From NCBI GenBank assembly GCA_963576765.1, contig OY755213.1, forward strand, positions 32,774,218 through 32,838,217: DNA of 64,000 nt. The letters run 5' to 3'. Positions 42,779 through 53,617 of this stretch are shown here, in pieces. The notes under the pieces are model-generated. The model made no database searches. It saw only the letters and a program-made list of their open reading frames with translations, and was not told where the DNA came from. Source of the DNA: Draba incana (lineage: Eukaryota; Streptophyta; Magnoliopsida; Brassicales; Brassicaceae). Numbering within the stretch: the first letter of the stretch is position 1; the number at the start of each line of letters is the position of its first letter. The translations under genes were made by a program, and so were the position numbers.

Positions 42779-44203
42779 ATGGAGCCTCGTGTAAGTATAT
42801 ACATTTGACAAAGGATGAATTTTTGATTTTGGGTATTGAAAAAGTTTAATTCTTGCAATGTTAAAGTCATTTTCTTGATTTGGTTTTTGTTAAAGGATGA
42901 TCAAGCCGAGGCTTCATATACATTTGGTGATCGATCGAGCAGTGACATAGTAGTTAGACTAAGAAACGAGGAAGGCCGTGACGATTGGATCTATTGCCAT
43001 TCCAAGATCCTTACCGAGAAAAGCGGATATTTCGCAGATCGTCTCTCTGATAAATGGCCTACTTGCAAGATTCTTGATTCGCGTTACTGTGTCGAAGTTA
43101 TCTGTCAAGAATCAGACTATGATCATCATGTCAATCTCTTAAGACTTCTATATTCGGTCTCTGATGGTCATGTCACCGAGGATAATTTGTGTCATAACGT
43201 GAAAAGCACGTTGGGGATTCTCTGTGTTGCTAAAGAACTTAGTTGCCCTCAGATTATCACTGCTTGTGTTAATTACTTGGAAGCTGTTCCATGGGAAGAA
43301 GGTGAAGAGGAAGAGATTTTACGGATTATACCGGGGATTGGATTAGAAGCGGAACCTGTTCTTGCCCGTTTACAACCGGTTGACGAATCAGCGGTTATTG
43401 GAATCTTTTTATCAGCTTTTAGGTTTGCTACTTCGTCCCAGGGTTTACCCTTGAGCGATATAAAATCTTCGGCTCAAGAACAGATTGAGTATATGATAAC
43501 CGAAGATGACGATGCACCGTTGTTAATTGCTGATGAAGAAATTAAGCTTGAAGTAAAGGAATGTATTAAGAGCTTGTTTGGTAGATTCTTCCAATGTCTA
43601 GAAGCAAAACCCGTGGATTCGGTGGGCATAAGCAAGAACGGATCTTTTAAGACGGTTTTATCGGATTTGTCGTGGGCTTTTCAGATATTAACAAAGATGG
43701 AAGTTGTTAGAGATTTTGTGATAACATGGGTTGACACATCTGAGAAGTTAGTTAAGTTAGTTGAGGCAGAGACGGTTGAGATAAGAGTGAAAGTCATCGA
43801 GGTGACTGCGAAAGTCGTAGAGGCGATCGGTTACGGTACTGTGATATTACCAACGACGAGACGGCTTCAGATGGTGAAACTATGGCTTCCCTTTGTGAGA
43901 AACACAAAGCCTCTTGTTGATTCAGCGGTTACCGATAATGCTGATGAGGAGAAGGAGGATGAAGCAGGTGTGAAATTGAAAATCGATGGAGAGATATGGC
44001 AAGCGTTAGAATCTTCATTTGTGTCGATAATTCTTGCGTTGCCATCTTCAGATCAAGCTGAGATATTGACTGATTGGTTAAGCAAGAACGGGTCGTATCC
44101 GGATTTGACTGAGGCTTTCGAAGTTTGGTGTTATAGATCGAAAGTCGCTAAGAGAAGATTGGGTCTGGTTGGGGGAGAGGAAGAGGAGAATGGTATGACT
44201 TAA
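42779..44203 (+). CDS. BTB/POZ domain protein (At3g05675-like)
   Basis: Likely a substrate adaptor for CUL3-based E3 ubiquitin ligases, as for plant BTB proteins. Exon 1 contributes ATG 42779 and MEPR, with donor GTAAGT at 42791. Exon 2 starts at 42896 (acceptor TTAAAG) in phase 0 with DDQAEASYTF and runs to the TGA 44201-44203, for about 439 aa. Residues ~15-125 form the BTB fold: SSSDIVVRLRNEEGRDDWIY, CHSKILTEKSGYFADRLSD. A conserved helical C-terminal half follows (SAQEQIEYMITEDDDAPLLI, SWAFQILTKMEVVRDFV) ending in acidic EEEE. The alternative start inside intron 1 (42836) would add residues with no family support. No disruption is seen, and the gene holds its syntenic place between VIR and EGR1. 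Confidence 0.85.
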
Positions 44204-44747
44204 CTCGTTTCTTGAGGTCTGAATCTAGAAAGAGGAATATTCTGTTTTTTTGTTGTTGTGTAGGTCTTGTTAACCTTTTTGTTTGTTGTTCTCTGCCAAA
44301 ATCATCCATATTATATCCATTGGCAATTTTACACAACTCTGTAAATACTGTTGACAATTCACTCCAGAGGAAGAGATTTCCTACAAATATAAAGAGGCTC
44401 TTAAATCTGCAGAATATCCATTCTGTTTCTTCTGCTACAGATAGTCAGGTCCCATTTTGATATTTAATGTGACAACACTCTTGATGATAGATAGATTAAA
44501 CGTTTAAAAATCCTTGACCGGTCTCGATATCTATAAACCATTTTGATATATAATATTGGCAATGCATAACAAAAATCTGGTCTTGCAAAGAGATCTGTTT
44601 AAATTAGTAGTTTCTCTTCCCAGATTCATCAATTTTGGGCTTTTTGTCGACTCCACACTTCACCAAATAATAATAACCAATTTTTCTTAACCCACATTAG
44701 GTCAGATCTAGCGCTGCGACAATAGAAACTTAACTGAGAATGAATGG
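44204..44747. other. 3' flank of BTB gene and of U1 locus 1
   Basis: No gene seen. CAGTTAAG at about 44730-44740 (minus strand) resembles the plant snRNA 3'-end formation signal of U1 locus 1. Confidence 0.4.
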
Positions 44748-44911
44748 TAGGGGCTGCGCGAACGCAAACCCCCTCTGCCACAAATAATGACGTAGGCTCT
44801 TCCACTTGGGAAGACCTTAGGCATAGCACCCTTCCGGTTTGTGCAATGGAAGTTACTAGCCTAGGCCACTCGTCTTCTTGATCGCGAGTTGACCCCGTCC
44901 AGGTAAGTGAT
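44748..44911 (-). ncRNA. U1 spliceosomal snRNA, locus 1
   Basis: U1 snRNA pairs with 5' splice sites. On the minus strand the body starts ATCACTTACCTGGACGGGG, with the splice-site-pairing ACUUACCUG intact. It continues through the U1-70K loop (GATCAAGAAG), the U1A loop (CCATTGCAC), the CCCAAGTGG stem, an Sm-like ATTTGTGG and the terminal GTTCGCGCAGCCCCTA stem-loop, for about 164 nt. One extra C sits between the expected AU and ACUUACC at the 5' end. The promoter has a USE at 44976-44985 and a TATA box at about 44933-44941, about 34 bp apart, the Pol II-type spacing. A second locus lies 3.2 kb away. It could be functional, but the 5' insertion and stem changes leave doubt. Confidence 0.85.
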
Positions 44912-44930
44912 TTAAGCAATGAGACGGGTC

Positions 44931-44985
44931 TCTTATTTATACTCTCTCTCCCTAGCCTACTTCTTTGCTTCTAATCAATGTGGGA
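44931..44985 (-). promoter_or_regulatory. Plant snRNA promoter (USE + TATA) of U1 locus 1
   Basis: Minus-strand TCCCACATTG (44976-44985; consensus RTCCCACATCG) lies about 34 bp upstream of TATAAATAAGA (44931-44941), itself about 25-30 bp before the U1 start. That spacing selects RNA polymerase II in plants. The one difference from the USE consensus is ATTG for ATCG. Confidence 0.85.
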
Positions 44986-44999
44986 CTTTTGCTAAGTTT

Positions 45000-45789
45000 T
45001 AACACTTCCTGCCGTTCCACTTCTTTAATACGCACCGCCTGCCGTTTCTGGCTCTCTCTTGCTGAACGACGTGTCGGACACAGGCTTAATGAAATCGCAA
45101 ACGGCAAGACTTTGTTGTTCAATTTCTCTACTGGGCCGATCTCTTATAGCCCAAATTCATTTAATTTAGTAATTAGCTTTTCTCATTTATTTTTTTTCCT
45201 CATTTTCCTATAAAAGATGATGGAAAAACAACAAAAGAGGATCAAGTTTTTAGGATCAGATGAAGAATCTTGGCGACCGATTCTATGTAATAATGCAAGC
45301 ATCATCATTCTCCAGCTACTAAGACCATGTTCAATAGAAACACTTTGGGTGGATGTAAATTTTTTTTCATTAAATTTAAGTTATTTCTTAGATATGTTTG
45401 GGTCTGACATTAGGGCATGTGCATTGGTAACATTTATATAAGTGTCTAAAAACTTTTTACTAATTAAATATATTAGGAGAATGGACGAGAAATCAGGAAC
45501 GGTAGAATAACAAAGTTCTGTAACGAAGATGAGTTTGGCATGGATTTAGGTGGTAGTTGAATCTCTATGATCAAATCTAGAGGAATAGAGACTGTGTATT
45601 TTTCATCACTTTATTCTTCGTTACTTTTTTTAAACCTAGACCTCGTAACAACTTGTGGATGATAATCATGAGCTTCTTCACGATGTAAGTATATATGTGC
45701 TCTAGATTCTAGAATACCAACAAAATTACAACTCTTTAGTAGATTTCTTAGGAAACATTTTTGTTTTTGTTATGAGCATTATAGTTTGA
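45000..45789. other. U1-upstream conserved block and intergenic DNA
   Basis: The segment 45000-45180 (GAACGACGTGTCGG, GCAAACGGCAAGAC) is also found upstream of U1 locus 2 (about 48245-48385) and at 14330-14480. The rest shows nothing. Confidence 0.45.
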
Positions 45790-45930
45790 AGACAAATTCA
45801 AGAGCAAAAAGAAATATAGCATCATCTCACTGGATCTCACTGGTCTATATAACGAAGAAGAGAAATCCACGTAATATAGAAAAGGCAAATTCCAATGATT
45901 TCTTTTACTTGACTTGTTCTGCATGCTAAC
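45790..45930. repeat. Direct repeat copy 1 (F-box-stub leader)
   Basis: AGACAAATTCAAGAGCAAAA ... AGAAATCCACGT ... GGCAAATTCCAATGATTTCT also occurs at 47217-47335, upstream of the F-box stub. Copy 1 has a ~40-bp insertion and no F-box start after it. Confidence 0.7.
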
Positions 45931-46445
45931 TTGAAAATGCAAACATGCATATAGAATTTAGATTAAGAGTTGTTCACAGCAAGAAACAAAAACTATACAC
46001 AAAAGCAACAACCATAGATAATTGTTTTTCACACAAATACTAAAACACAAACTTTTGTATCATTGAAGACTATTTCACTTCACCTTCACCATCTCTTTCT
46101 CCATCGCCATCTCCATGTCCTCCTTCTCATGCTTTTTTATCTTGAAAATGTAGTTTTTCAGTTTTCGATTTTCAATTATAAAACTACCGAATGTTAAAAA
46201 CAAGGGATACAAACAATTCATATATATATAACAGCCACTCTCCCTCCCACTGATGTATATTTGAACAAAACCAAAAAGAATTAGCAATCACGAATATATT
46301 TTTTTCTCTCAATCTCTAATCTCAAATTAATATACGGATAACTAATATCATTATATCAACATTAAAAAAAATATGATATAATAATAATAACATTACCACA
46401 AACAAAGGTAATCAAAATCTACACCTCCCCCCAATGCGCGAGCTA

Positions 46446-46592
46446 TCACTTCTCCTGCTCCTCCAACCGAAGCTGCATGCAATTGAAAAAGAAGAATCAC
46501 AAATGAAAACCCTATCGGAGTATTGTAACATGTTGATGAATACATCACAAGATGCGCGCGTAGATAACATCATTTACCTCTGGTTCCGTGCC
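46446..46592 (-). other. Possible C-terminal exon pair with a 15-nt microexon
   Basis: Minus strand: acceptor TTGCAG, exon 46578-46592 (GGCACGGAACCAGAG), donor GTAAAT; then acceptor CATGCAG and exon 46472 down to 46446 reading LRLEEQEK then stop. The two join in phase as GTEPELRLEEQEK. Upstream exons were not found, so this may be chance or a relic. Confidence 0.2.
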
Positions 46593-46761
46593 CTGCAATT
46601 GAAATAACAATTGCAAATGAATACATCGAAACCCTTACTCGAGAATTTTTTCATAGTAGAATCCGAAAACATTACCACAGCTACAACATTTGCTTTTCGT
46701 TTTTTTTTTAATTTATTTTTGTGTCATTTAAATAATCAAATGGGTTTATTTGGTTATAAGA

Positions 46762-47142
46762 TGTTAAAGTTTCTAGGCATCCAACTCAAAACCAATTGGC
46801 AATGAGTGGAGATGCCCAAGTCCCTTATATATTAGTGTTGATTTATTCCCACTTCCGATGTGGGACAATATTCTTCACACCCCCCATCGAGATAATGGCC
46901 CGTCTAGCCATTAATCTCGACAATATCCATGTCTCAGATTAATTTTGGGTAAGATCAATCGGGCCTCTTTTGGATCGGATTGATTTCGGTTCGGGTGGGG
47001 GAGCGTGTGTTCAGGCTCTGATACCATGTTAAAGTTCCTAGGCATCCAACTCAAAACCAAGACAATGAGTGGAGAGGCCCAAGTCCCTTATATATTAGTT
47101 CAGATTTATTTCCACTTCCGATGTGGGACAATATTCTTCACA
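46762..47142 (-). mobile_element. Complete TRIM (terminal-repeat retrotransposon in miniature)
   Basis: Two LTRs of 118 bp (46762-46879) and 116 bp (47027-47142) run TGTTAAAGTT...CTTCACA. Next to the 47027 LTR on the minus strand is TGGTATCAGAGCC (47014-47026), the primer-binding site for initiator tRNA-Met. Next to the other LTR is a G-run (46880-46885, minus strand) as polypurine tract. The interior is 147 bp and non-coding. TAAGA flanks both ends (46757-46761 and 47143-47147). All parts of a 381-bp TRIM, Katydid-type, are present. It moved using another element's enzymes. Confidence 0.95.
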
Positions 47143-47216
47143 TAAGACTCACCAAAGCAAATCAAGTCGGTGTTGCAAAAAGGAAAATTCCTACGAAAAA
47201 ATAAACTGAAAACTGA

Positions 47217-47335
47217 AAAGACAAATTCAAGAGCAAAACGGAAGAGAAATCCACGTTATATAAGGATGGCAAATTCCAATGATTTCTGCTGCTTGTATAG
47301 ACTTGTTCTGATGCTAACTTGTTTGCCAAGTTTCT
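47217..47335. repeat. Direct repeat copy 2 (F-box-stub leader)
   Basis: Partner of 45790-45930, here placed about 45 bp before the F-box stub ATG, so it is probably its leader or promoter. Confidence 0.7.
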
Positions 47336-47375
47336 TCTAGGGTAACGAAGAGGAACCCCTAATTGCACAAAAACA

Positions 47376-47429
47376 ATGACGACGACGATCTCTGATCTTC
47401 CAGAGGATCTTCTAAGAGAGATTGTCTAG
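47376..47429 (+). pseudogene. F-box protein N-terminal stub
   Basis: ATG 47376 gives MTTTISDLPEDLLREIV then TAG 47427-47429. It is the typical start of the large Brassicaceae F-box family (MTTxxSDLPxDLLxEILSRVP), which recruits substrates to SCF ubiquitin ligases. Nothing of the remaining F-box or associated domain follows. Confidence 0.75.
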
Positions 47430-47994
47430 ATTCTTTTTGACTGATCCTCTTTTGTTGTTTTTCCATCATCGTTAACACATAGTGATTGTTATTGTGATGA
47501 TGTGCTAGATATCAACTGGATTGTATATAATTATCCATTTTCTCACAAACCAACCGATTAAAAGCCACTTTCACACTTAATTCACCCCCACTTTTTGATT
47601 TTTCTAGAGTCCACGACACAAGTATAGTGAGTGATTATACAACTATTATTAAATGAAAATTTTATAAATTGTTGAAGTGTATAACAATTTTTGAAACTAA
47701 AATAGCAAAAATAAATGGGGTCAATGTTGTGGAGCTGGAAGTGGAACGGGAGGCTACAACACACAAAGATACCCAAAAAAACAACGATCACAGATTCGCA
47801 CAACAACCAACCCTCCCGTAGCCAAAAAAAAATGGTCTTGGTCTAGTTCACTATACACTAGGTTCGCTTCCCAGATTCATCAGTTTAGAGTATTTCGTTA
47901 AACCAATTTGTTTTGTAATTTTATCGAAACCCAAGTCCAATAGTAGGTTGTAACTAAAAGAAAACTGCATAAAAACTTAACTGAGAATGAATTG
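47430..47994. other. Intergenic; segment duplicated downstream of U1 locus 2
   Basis: About 47515-47760 recurs in diverged form at about 48770-49080 (CACTTTTTGA, GAGTCCACGA.ACAAGTATA, TTGTTGAAGTGTA blocks). CTTCCCAGATTCATCA at 47868 also occurs at 44616, so the U1 neighbourhood is an old tandem duplication. Confidence 0.5.
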
Positions 47995-48143
47995 TAGGGG
48001 CTGCGCGAACGCAAACCCCCTCTGCCACGAATAATGACGCAGGCTCATCCACTTGGGAAGACATTAAGCATAGTACCCTGGAAATCACTAGCCCAGGCCA
48101 TTTGTCTTCATGATCGCGAGTTCACCCCGTCCAGGTAAGTGAT
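47995..48143 (-). pseudogene. U1 snRNA locus 2, U1A-loop deleted
   Basis: It is a minus-strand copy of U1 locus 1 with the same 5' ATCACTTACCTGG and the same terminal GTTCGCGCAGCCCCTA. About 15 nt are missing in stem-loop II, removing the CCATTGCAC loop that binds U1A, and the Sm-like site reads ATTCGTGG rather than ATTTGTGG. The promoter is better than locus 1: TCCCACATCG, a perfect USE core, at 48208-48217, and TAAATATGAG about 35 bp after it. It may be transcribed but should not assemble a normal U1 snRNP. Confidence 0.8.
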
Positions 48144-48207
48144 TTGAAAATTCACACGAGTCTCATATTTATGCTCTCGTTCACTAGCCTCTTTCTTTGG
48201 TTCTAAT

Positions 48208-48217
48208 CGATGTGGGA
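48208..48217 (-). promoter_or_regulatory. USE of U1 locus 2
   Basis: TCCCACATCG on the minus strand, an exact match to the plant snRNA upstream sequence element core. Confidence 0.85.
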
Positions 48218-48399
48218 CTTTTGCTAACGCTCCACACTTCCCACCGTTCTCATTTCTTAATAAGAACTGCGTGCCGTTCTAGTGCTTCACTCGGTGAACG
48301 ACGTGTCGGGTTGGTTTTATAAACGTGCAAGTGGAAGGCCTTGTCTAGTCTACTAGGCCGGTCTCTTTATTGGCCCCCAAGTTTATTAATTTAGTTGGA

Positions 48400-51300
48400 T
48401 AACAAGCAATGTTAGGATACGATTAGATAAGCTTTTCTCATTTAATCATTTTCAAATGCTATGTTTTTGTTAGTCAGTGCATAGTAATACTGGAATATTT
48501 AAAATGATCATCGCTTGAGTTCACTTGGTTAATTCCTAATTCTTCTAAAAATTAACAACATACCTCACTTGTTTTTCTTCATGCATAATCATTCTGGAGT
48601 GGCATGAGTCCATGACCAATCATTACTTGAGTTGATCCTAATCCAAAGTTTAGTAAAGATAATGCGCAATTAATTGAGCTTTTTTCTAAAAGATGATGGA
48701 AAAAAAAAGAAAGATGGTCGGCTTGTAATGATTGTAATTATATGATGTGATATACTCATCAACTGGATCGGTAAATTAGTATTTTTCTCACAAAGCAACC
48801 AATGAAAAGTCACTCAACACTAAATTCACCCCACTTTTTGAAATTTGCCGAGTCCACGATACAAGTATAATGATTACTAGTATTATTGTATGAAATGTTT
48901 ATAATTTGTTGAAGTGTAAAAGTTTTAGAAACTGTCTTAGGCTAATAAAAAGGAAAAAAAAACTAATAACACAATTTGTTCCAAAAAAAAAAAAAAACTA
49001 ATAACACAAATACTAGAAGAAAAGTGTCAATGTTGGAAGTGGAACGAAAAGGCCATGTGACACAAACATACACAAAAAAAAGTCGTTATCCGGTGCACCG
49101 TCCCACATGTGATTGCTGGTCACCACGTGTCAATCAGAAGATCCTTTTTTAGATTTTGTGTTGCTCATGGATCCCACTAGGACCAAAACTAATCAATGTG
49201 GTTCTCACATGGGTTACTGCCAATTTTGACTTTTAAACAAGAATTTAAATATTATGTGAACTTCCCTTACAATTGGGAAATGACCAAGATCCTCTGTTTC
49301 ACCGCGTATCATTTGGTCTAAGTGATGGGAATATCAGGTCAAATTTGTGAATGGTCTAAGATAATGCAAAAGATTTTGGTTGCACTGTCGTTGCCGACCC
49401 ATAACAATGTGTCGTCCGAATTAAATCCAAAGAGAAAGAATTTGGGTCACATGACAAGACTAACGTCACATGCACATTCACGCTGACTATTTTCTTGAGA
49501 GGAAAGGCTTTTTCGTCTGTTACAGTTTCGTCACGGCGTCTAATTAGCGAAGCCTGTAACAGATTGTAATGCCAAATTCGCCTAAATATTTGTTATTTTC
49601 GGTATTCATAAGATGTAGAGTCACTGTTTAACCTAAAATCTAAAAGTTTTGGTTTCCATTTATGGGTTTTAAACGTTTTATAGTGTTGAGGTAGGTGCAA
49701 ACATGAATACTTTTCATATTTTTAGAATCTTTATGTTAAACGTGTATGGCTACGATCTACGGGCTTTATCCACCTTGCATGCTCAAAGGCTAAAGGCAAT
49801 TTTTTCTAAGCTACTTTTTACCTATAACGGAAACAACCTTTTGGCATTATTGAACTTCTTAACAAAAAAAATGGTCCAAATTAGCTATTGTGAGTTACTG
49901 CTCACGTACGTGGAATGCAGGCTATATATTTGATACCTAGCCACATCTAAAAATCAACTAATCTTCGTTAAACAAACATAGGTTCAAGATCACATTCAGA
50001 GTTCAGACAAAACAAAAACTAAAAATATTTTCTTAATATATATATACGATTTATACTCAGTATCCTTCCTTGATACTAGCAAATATTCATTTAGAGATGT
50101 TCGAATGTTCAGTACTAGAGAAGAGTAAAACTTAACTATAGAATAAAATTATAGAATTCAATTTTTAATAGAACATAAATTATGAATTGAATGATGTGAT
50201 TGATTGAAAACGAACTAAATATTATAAATTGGCAAATCATTTTGCCATTTAACGGATTCCCGACTAGATAAACAAAGAGCTTTATATCAAATTTTCTTTT
50301 TTTTAAAATAACTATATAATAATCCAATCCACTAACGACAAAAGGAAATGTCTTGCTACGTCTCTGCCTTTATCTTGCCACAGGAAAAATGAGAAAGGAA
50401 CAGAGTCCCCAAGAAATGAAATTAGAGTATCTAATCTTTTCTCTTCCTCGACTTTCTCCATTTGATTATTAAATGGATTGTGATTTCTGACTCCTAACTC
50501 TCTCTCTCTATGCTCCATAAGCTTTGTTTCTGTTGAGTAAACGTCACTTTCTCCGGCCTACGTCATCTTTCCGGTGTGTATTACGTCACTTCCTCCTAGT
50601 CTCTCTCTTTTTGTTTACCGTTATACATTCGGATTTTGTGCTCATTTACTTTACTTTTGTAAAACTTTTGGTGCAGTTCGAATTTTTCAATAATTCTCTT
50701 TTACTTTCTTTTGAATCCCAATACCTTATTTTGGAATTACGGTAACTAAAAACTTTTTTACTTTATGAAGAACTAAAATGTAACTCTAAGGAATCAAGTT
50801 TTTTTCTTTTTCCAGAATAATTGTCTTTTAAACTTTTGTTTTTGAGAAAAATAATTGTCTTTTAAACTTGAAAAGTTCTTTTTCATTTTCACTGTTAGAT
50901 TTGGAAGTTTACATATTAAATACAAGCAAATCTAGTGGGTTTGTTGGCAATCATGCTTTACATAAACAGAAAAATTAGTCAAAGAGAATAACAAACAAAT
51001 GGCTTTTCAATTGCAAGATTTTCTAAGATGTGAAGTTTTTTTTTTTATTGCTTATTTTCTCGGAGAAGTAAAAAAGAGAAAATCTCAGAATCTTGCAACT
51101 TGATTTCTTATTAGTAAGTTATCTTTAGAAATGGTTTCTTAAAAGAGAAAACTCGATTTGGCTTCAAGTCATATCAGTATTCATTTTTCTTTATGTAGAA
51201 TGTCCATTATTATTCTCTCTATTATAGGACGTTCAAGTTCAATTTTTTTATAATTCTTTAAGAGCTTATGTTAATGGAATAGCATGTCACACATGAATGT

Positions 51301-51512
51301 TCTCTTACAATCTTTTATCTTTCAACTATTTTAAATTTCGTCAGATTATCTCTAGTCCCCTGTTTTTCCCGGGAAAAAAGAATCTTAAAAAGACAATTTC
51401 CTACTTTGATATTATTTTATCTCCCTCTTGCTATTTGATTTAATGCAAAACTATATGAATCTTTAACTTACAGATTTCAAGAGTTATATGTTACTTTCAC
51501 ATTTTGGGAAAA
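48400..51512. other. Intergenic; EGR1 upstream region
   Basis: No gene is seen over 3 kb. CCACGTGTC at 49123-49131 is a G-box/ABRE-type motif, 2.4 kb upstream of EGR1. A short AACTAATAACACAA duplication lies at 48961-49015. Confidence 0.35.
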
Positions 51513-53157
51513 ATGGGACATTTCTCTTCCATGTTCAACGGCTTAGCTAGATCCTTCTCCATCAAGAAAGCGAAGAACAACAATGGCAAAAGCTATCCGA
51601 AGAAAGCCGCAAATGAAATGGCGAGAGAGGCGAAGAAGAAGGAGCTGATTCTGAGATCCTCTGGTTGCATTAATGCAGATGGATCCAATAACTTGGCTTC
51701 TGTTTTCTCTAGACGCGGTGGGAAAGGCGTTAATCAGGATTGTGCCATCGTCTGGGAGGTACATTTAGAGCCAAACTATAAAGATTTTTGCGGTCTTTTG
51801 CGTTTAAGCGCCATTTATTGCTCACTTGTTGCTTGCTTTAAGCATATTGAAGTCCAAAGTTATTACCTTTACACGTTTGCGCCTAGGTTGTTTTGAATGC
51901 TCCTCTGTATCTAGTGTTGTCACCAGTCCAAAGATTTAAGCTTTACGCGATTATTTGCGTTTAAGTTTGTTTTTAGCCTTCCAAATGCTTGTTTTTCTCT
52001 TTAAACGCGCATTCACGGATACTCGATCATCATTTTTTACGATTTCTTGAACCGGAAGCAGGGTTTTGGGTGCCAAGAAGACACGATCTTTTGTGGAATA
52101 TTTGATGGACATGGTCCTTGGGGTCACTATGTATCTAAACAAGTCAGAAACTCAATGCCTTTATTTTTGCTTTGCAACTGGCAAGAGACTCAGTCTCAGA
52201 ACACATTAGCAGAACCGGAAAACGAATCTGATAAAACGCTACAGCAGTTCGCCATTTGGAAACACTTGTACCTCAAAACATGTGTAGATGTTGATCAAGA
52301 GCTTGAGCATCACCGAAAGATTGATTCTTTCAACAGCGGCACTACCGCTCTAACCGTTGTGAGACAGGTAAATAGACCCTTAAGATTATTACTTACATGA
52401 ATAAAAGGTTTGTTCTGTTCATTGACCAATGTTCTTGAATGGTTTTTTTCTACAGGGTGAATTTATTTATATAGCAAACGTCGGGGATTCACGTGCGGTA
52501 ATGGCCACGATTTCAGATGAAGGAAGCTTGGTCCCGGTTCAACTAACCGTTGATTTCAAACCAAATCTACCCCGTTAGTTCCATAAGCATTTTACAAATA
52601 TACCTGAATAGGTAATGTAAAATCTTCTTAATTTTTTTAATCTTCTGAAATTTTGTTTCTTGTTAAAACAGAGGAGCAAGAGCGGATAGTTAGATGCAAC
52701 GGGCGAGTATTCTGCCTCCAAGACGAGCCAGGGGTGCACCGTGTGTGGCAACCGGAAGAAGAATCACCAGGGCTTGCAATGTCGAGAGCATTTGGAGACT
52801 ATTGTATCAAAGAGTATGGATTGGTCTCAGTGCCTGAAGTCACTCAAAGGCATATATCCACTAGAGACCAGTTTGTAATATTGGCCACTGATGGGGTAAA
52901 AACATTTGCATAAACTCAATAACAAGTAATTATATTTTCTTTGTTTATTCTATCATTTACCTAAACTTTAATAGGTATGGGATGTGATTTCAAACCAAGA
53001 GGCCATAGACATTGTTTCCTCGACCCCGGATCGGTCAAAAGCGGCCAAACGACTGGTGCAGCAAGCGGTTAGAGCTTGGAATAAGAAGAGATGCGGAATC
53101 GCCATGGATGATATCACTGCCGTTTGCCTCTTCTTCCATTCTTCATCGTCGACGTAG
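51513..53157 (+). CDS. EGR1: Protein phosphatase 2C, clade E, EGR1-like
   Basis: EGR (clade E growth-regulating) PP2Cs dephosphorylate membrane-associated targets and restrain growth under low water potential. Five exons, GT-AG and phase-consistent: 51513-51758, 52062-52367, 52456-52573, 52672-52895 and 52975-53157, giving 358 aa. PP2C motifs in order: GVNQDCAIVWE, FCGIFDGHGPWGH with the metal-binding DG, FNSGTTAL, IANVGDSRAV, DFKPNLP, PGLAMSRAFGDY, LATDGVWDV and the metal-binding MDDITAVCLFF. The N-terminus MGHFSSMFNG has Gly2 and Ser/Ser, fitting N-myristoylation and membrane attachment. The upstream TTG frame start at 51504 is not used. Its stop is 460 bp from the convergent PLDZ2 stop, as in A. 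thaliana At3g05640/At3g05630. It appears intact. Confidence 0.92.
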
Positions 53158-53617
53158 TCTTCTCTGTCACAACATATTCCCTGTAAGTAGGCCATGGTTT
53201 TGGGACAAAGGGAGAAAAGAATTTGTTGTGATGTAAATAGACTGAAATTGCATTAAACATTTTCTTGCCTAATCAGAGTTCTAATATATTCGAAATAACA
53301 AAACCAGTTACTTCAATATCTATACAAAAATATCAAAACAATAAATCAAGTTACTACTTAATAAGAATAAGATGTATTGTACAGCTTGAGGCACATAGAT
53401 ATTCACAAAAGTAAAAAGTTTATGCTATACTAATACACATTTTTGCAAACCTAGGAAGCAATCAAAGTAAATCCCCTCTTTCTACACAACTAACTATCAT
53501 CTGTATATGTGAACGTACGAGAATCTTTAACCATCTAATATGGTTTTCAATAACCGGCTTAGCTCCTCTTTTCACCGAATCCGGTTAAAGAGAGGCCGAA
53601 TGTACAATAAATAGTGG

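Noticed and set aside
42836..44203. BTB start at ATG 42836
   Set aside because: The first 20 codons fall in the intron before a good acceptor at 42894-42895. MEPR from 42779 joins in phase and is the better start.
51543..51764. Minus-strand ORF over EGR1 exon 1
   Set aside because: It is the shadow of a well-supported PP2C exon.
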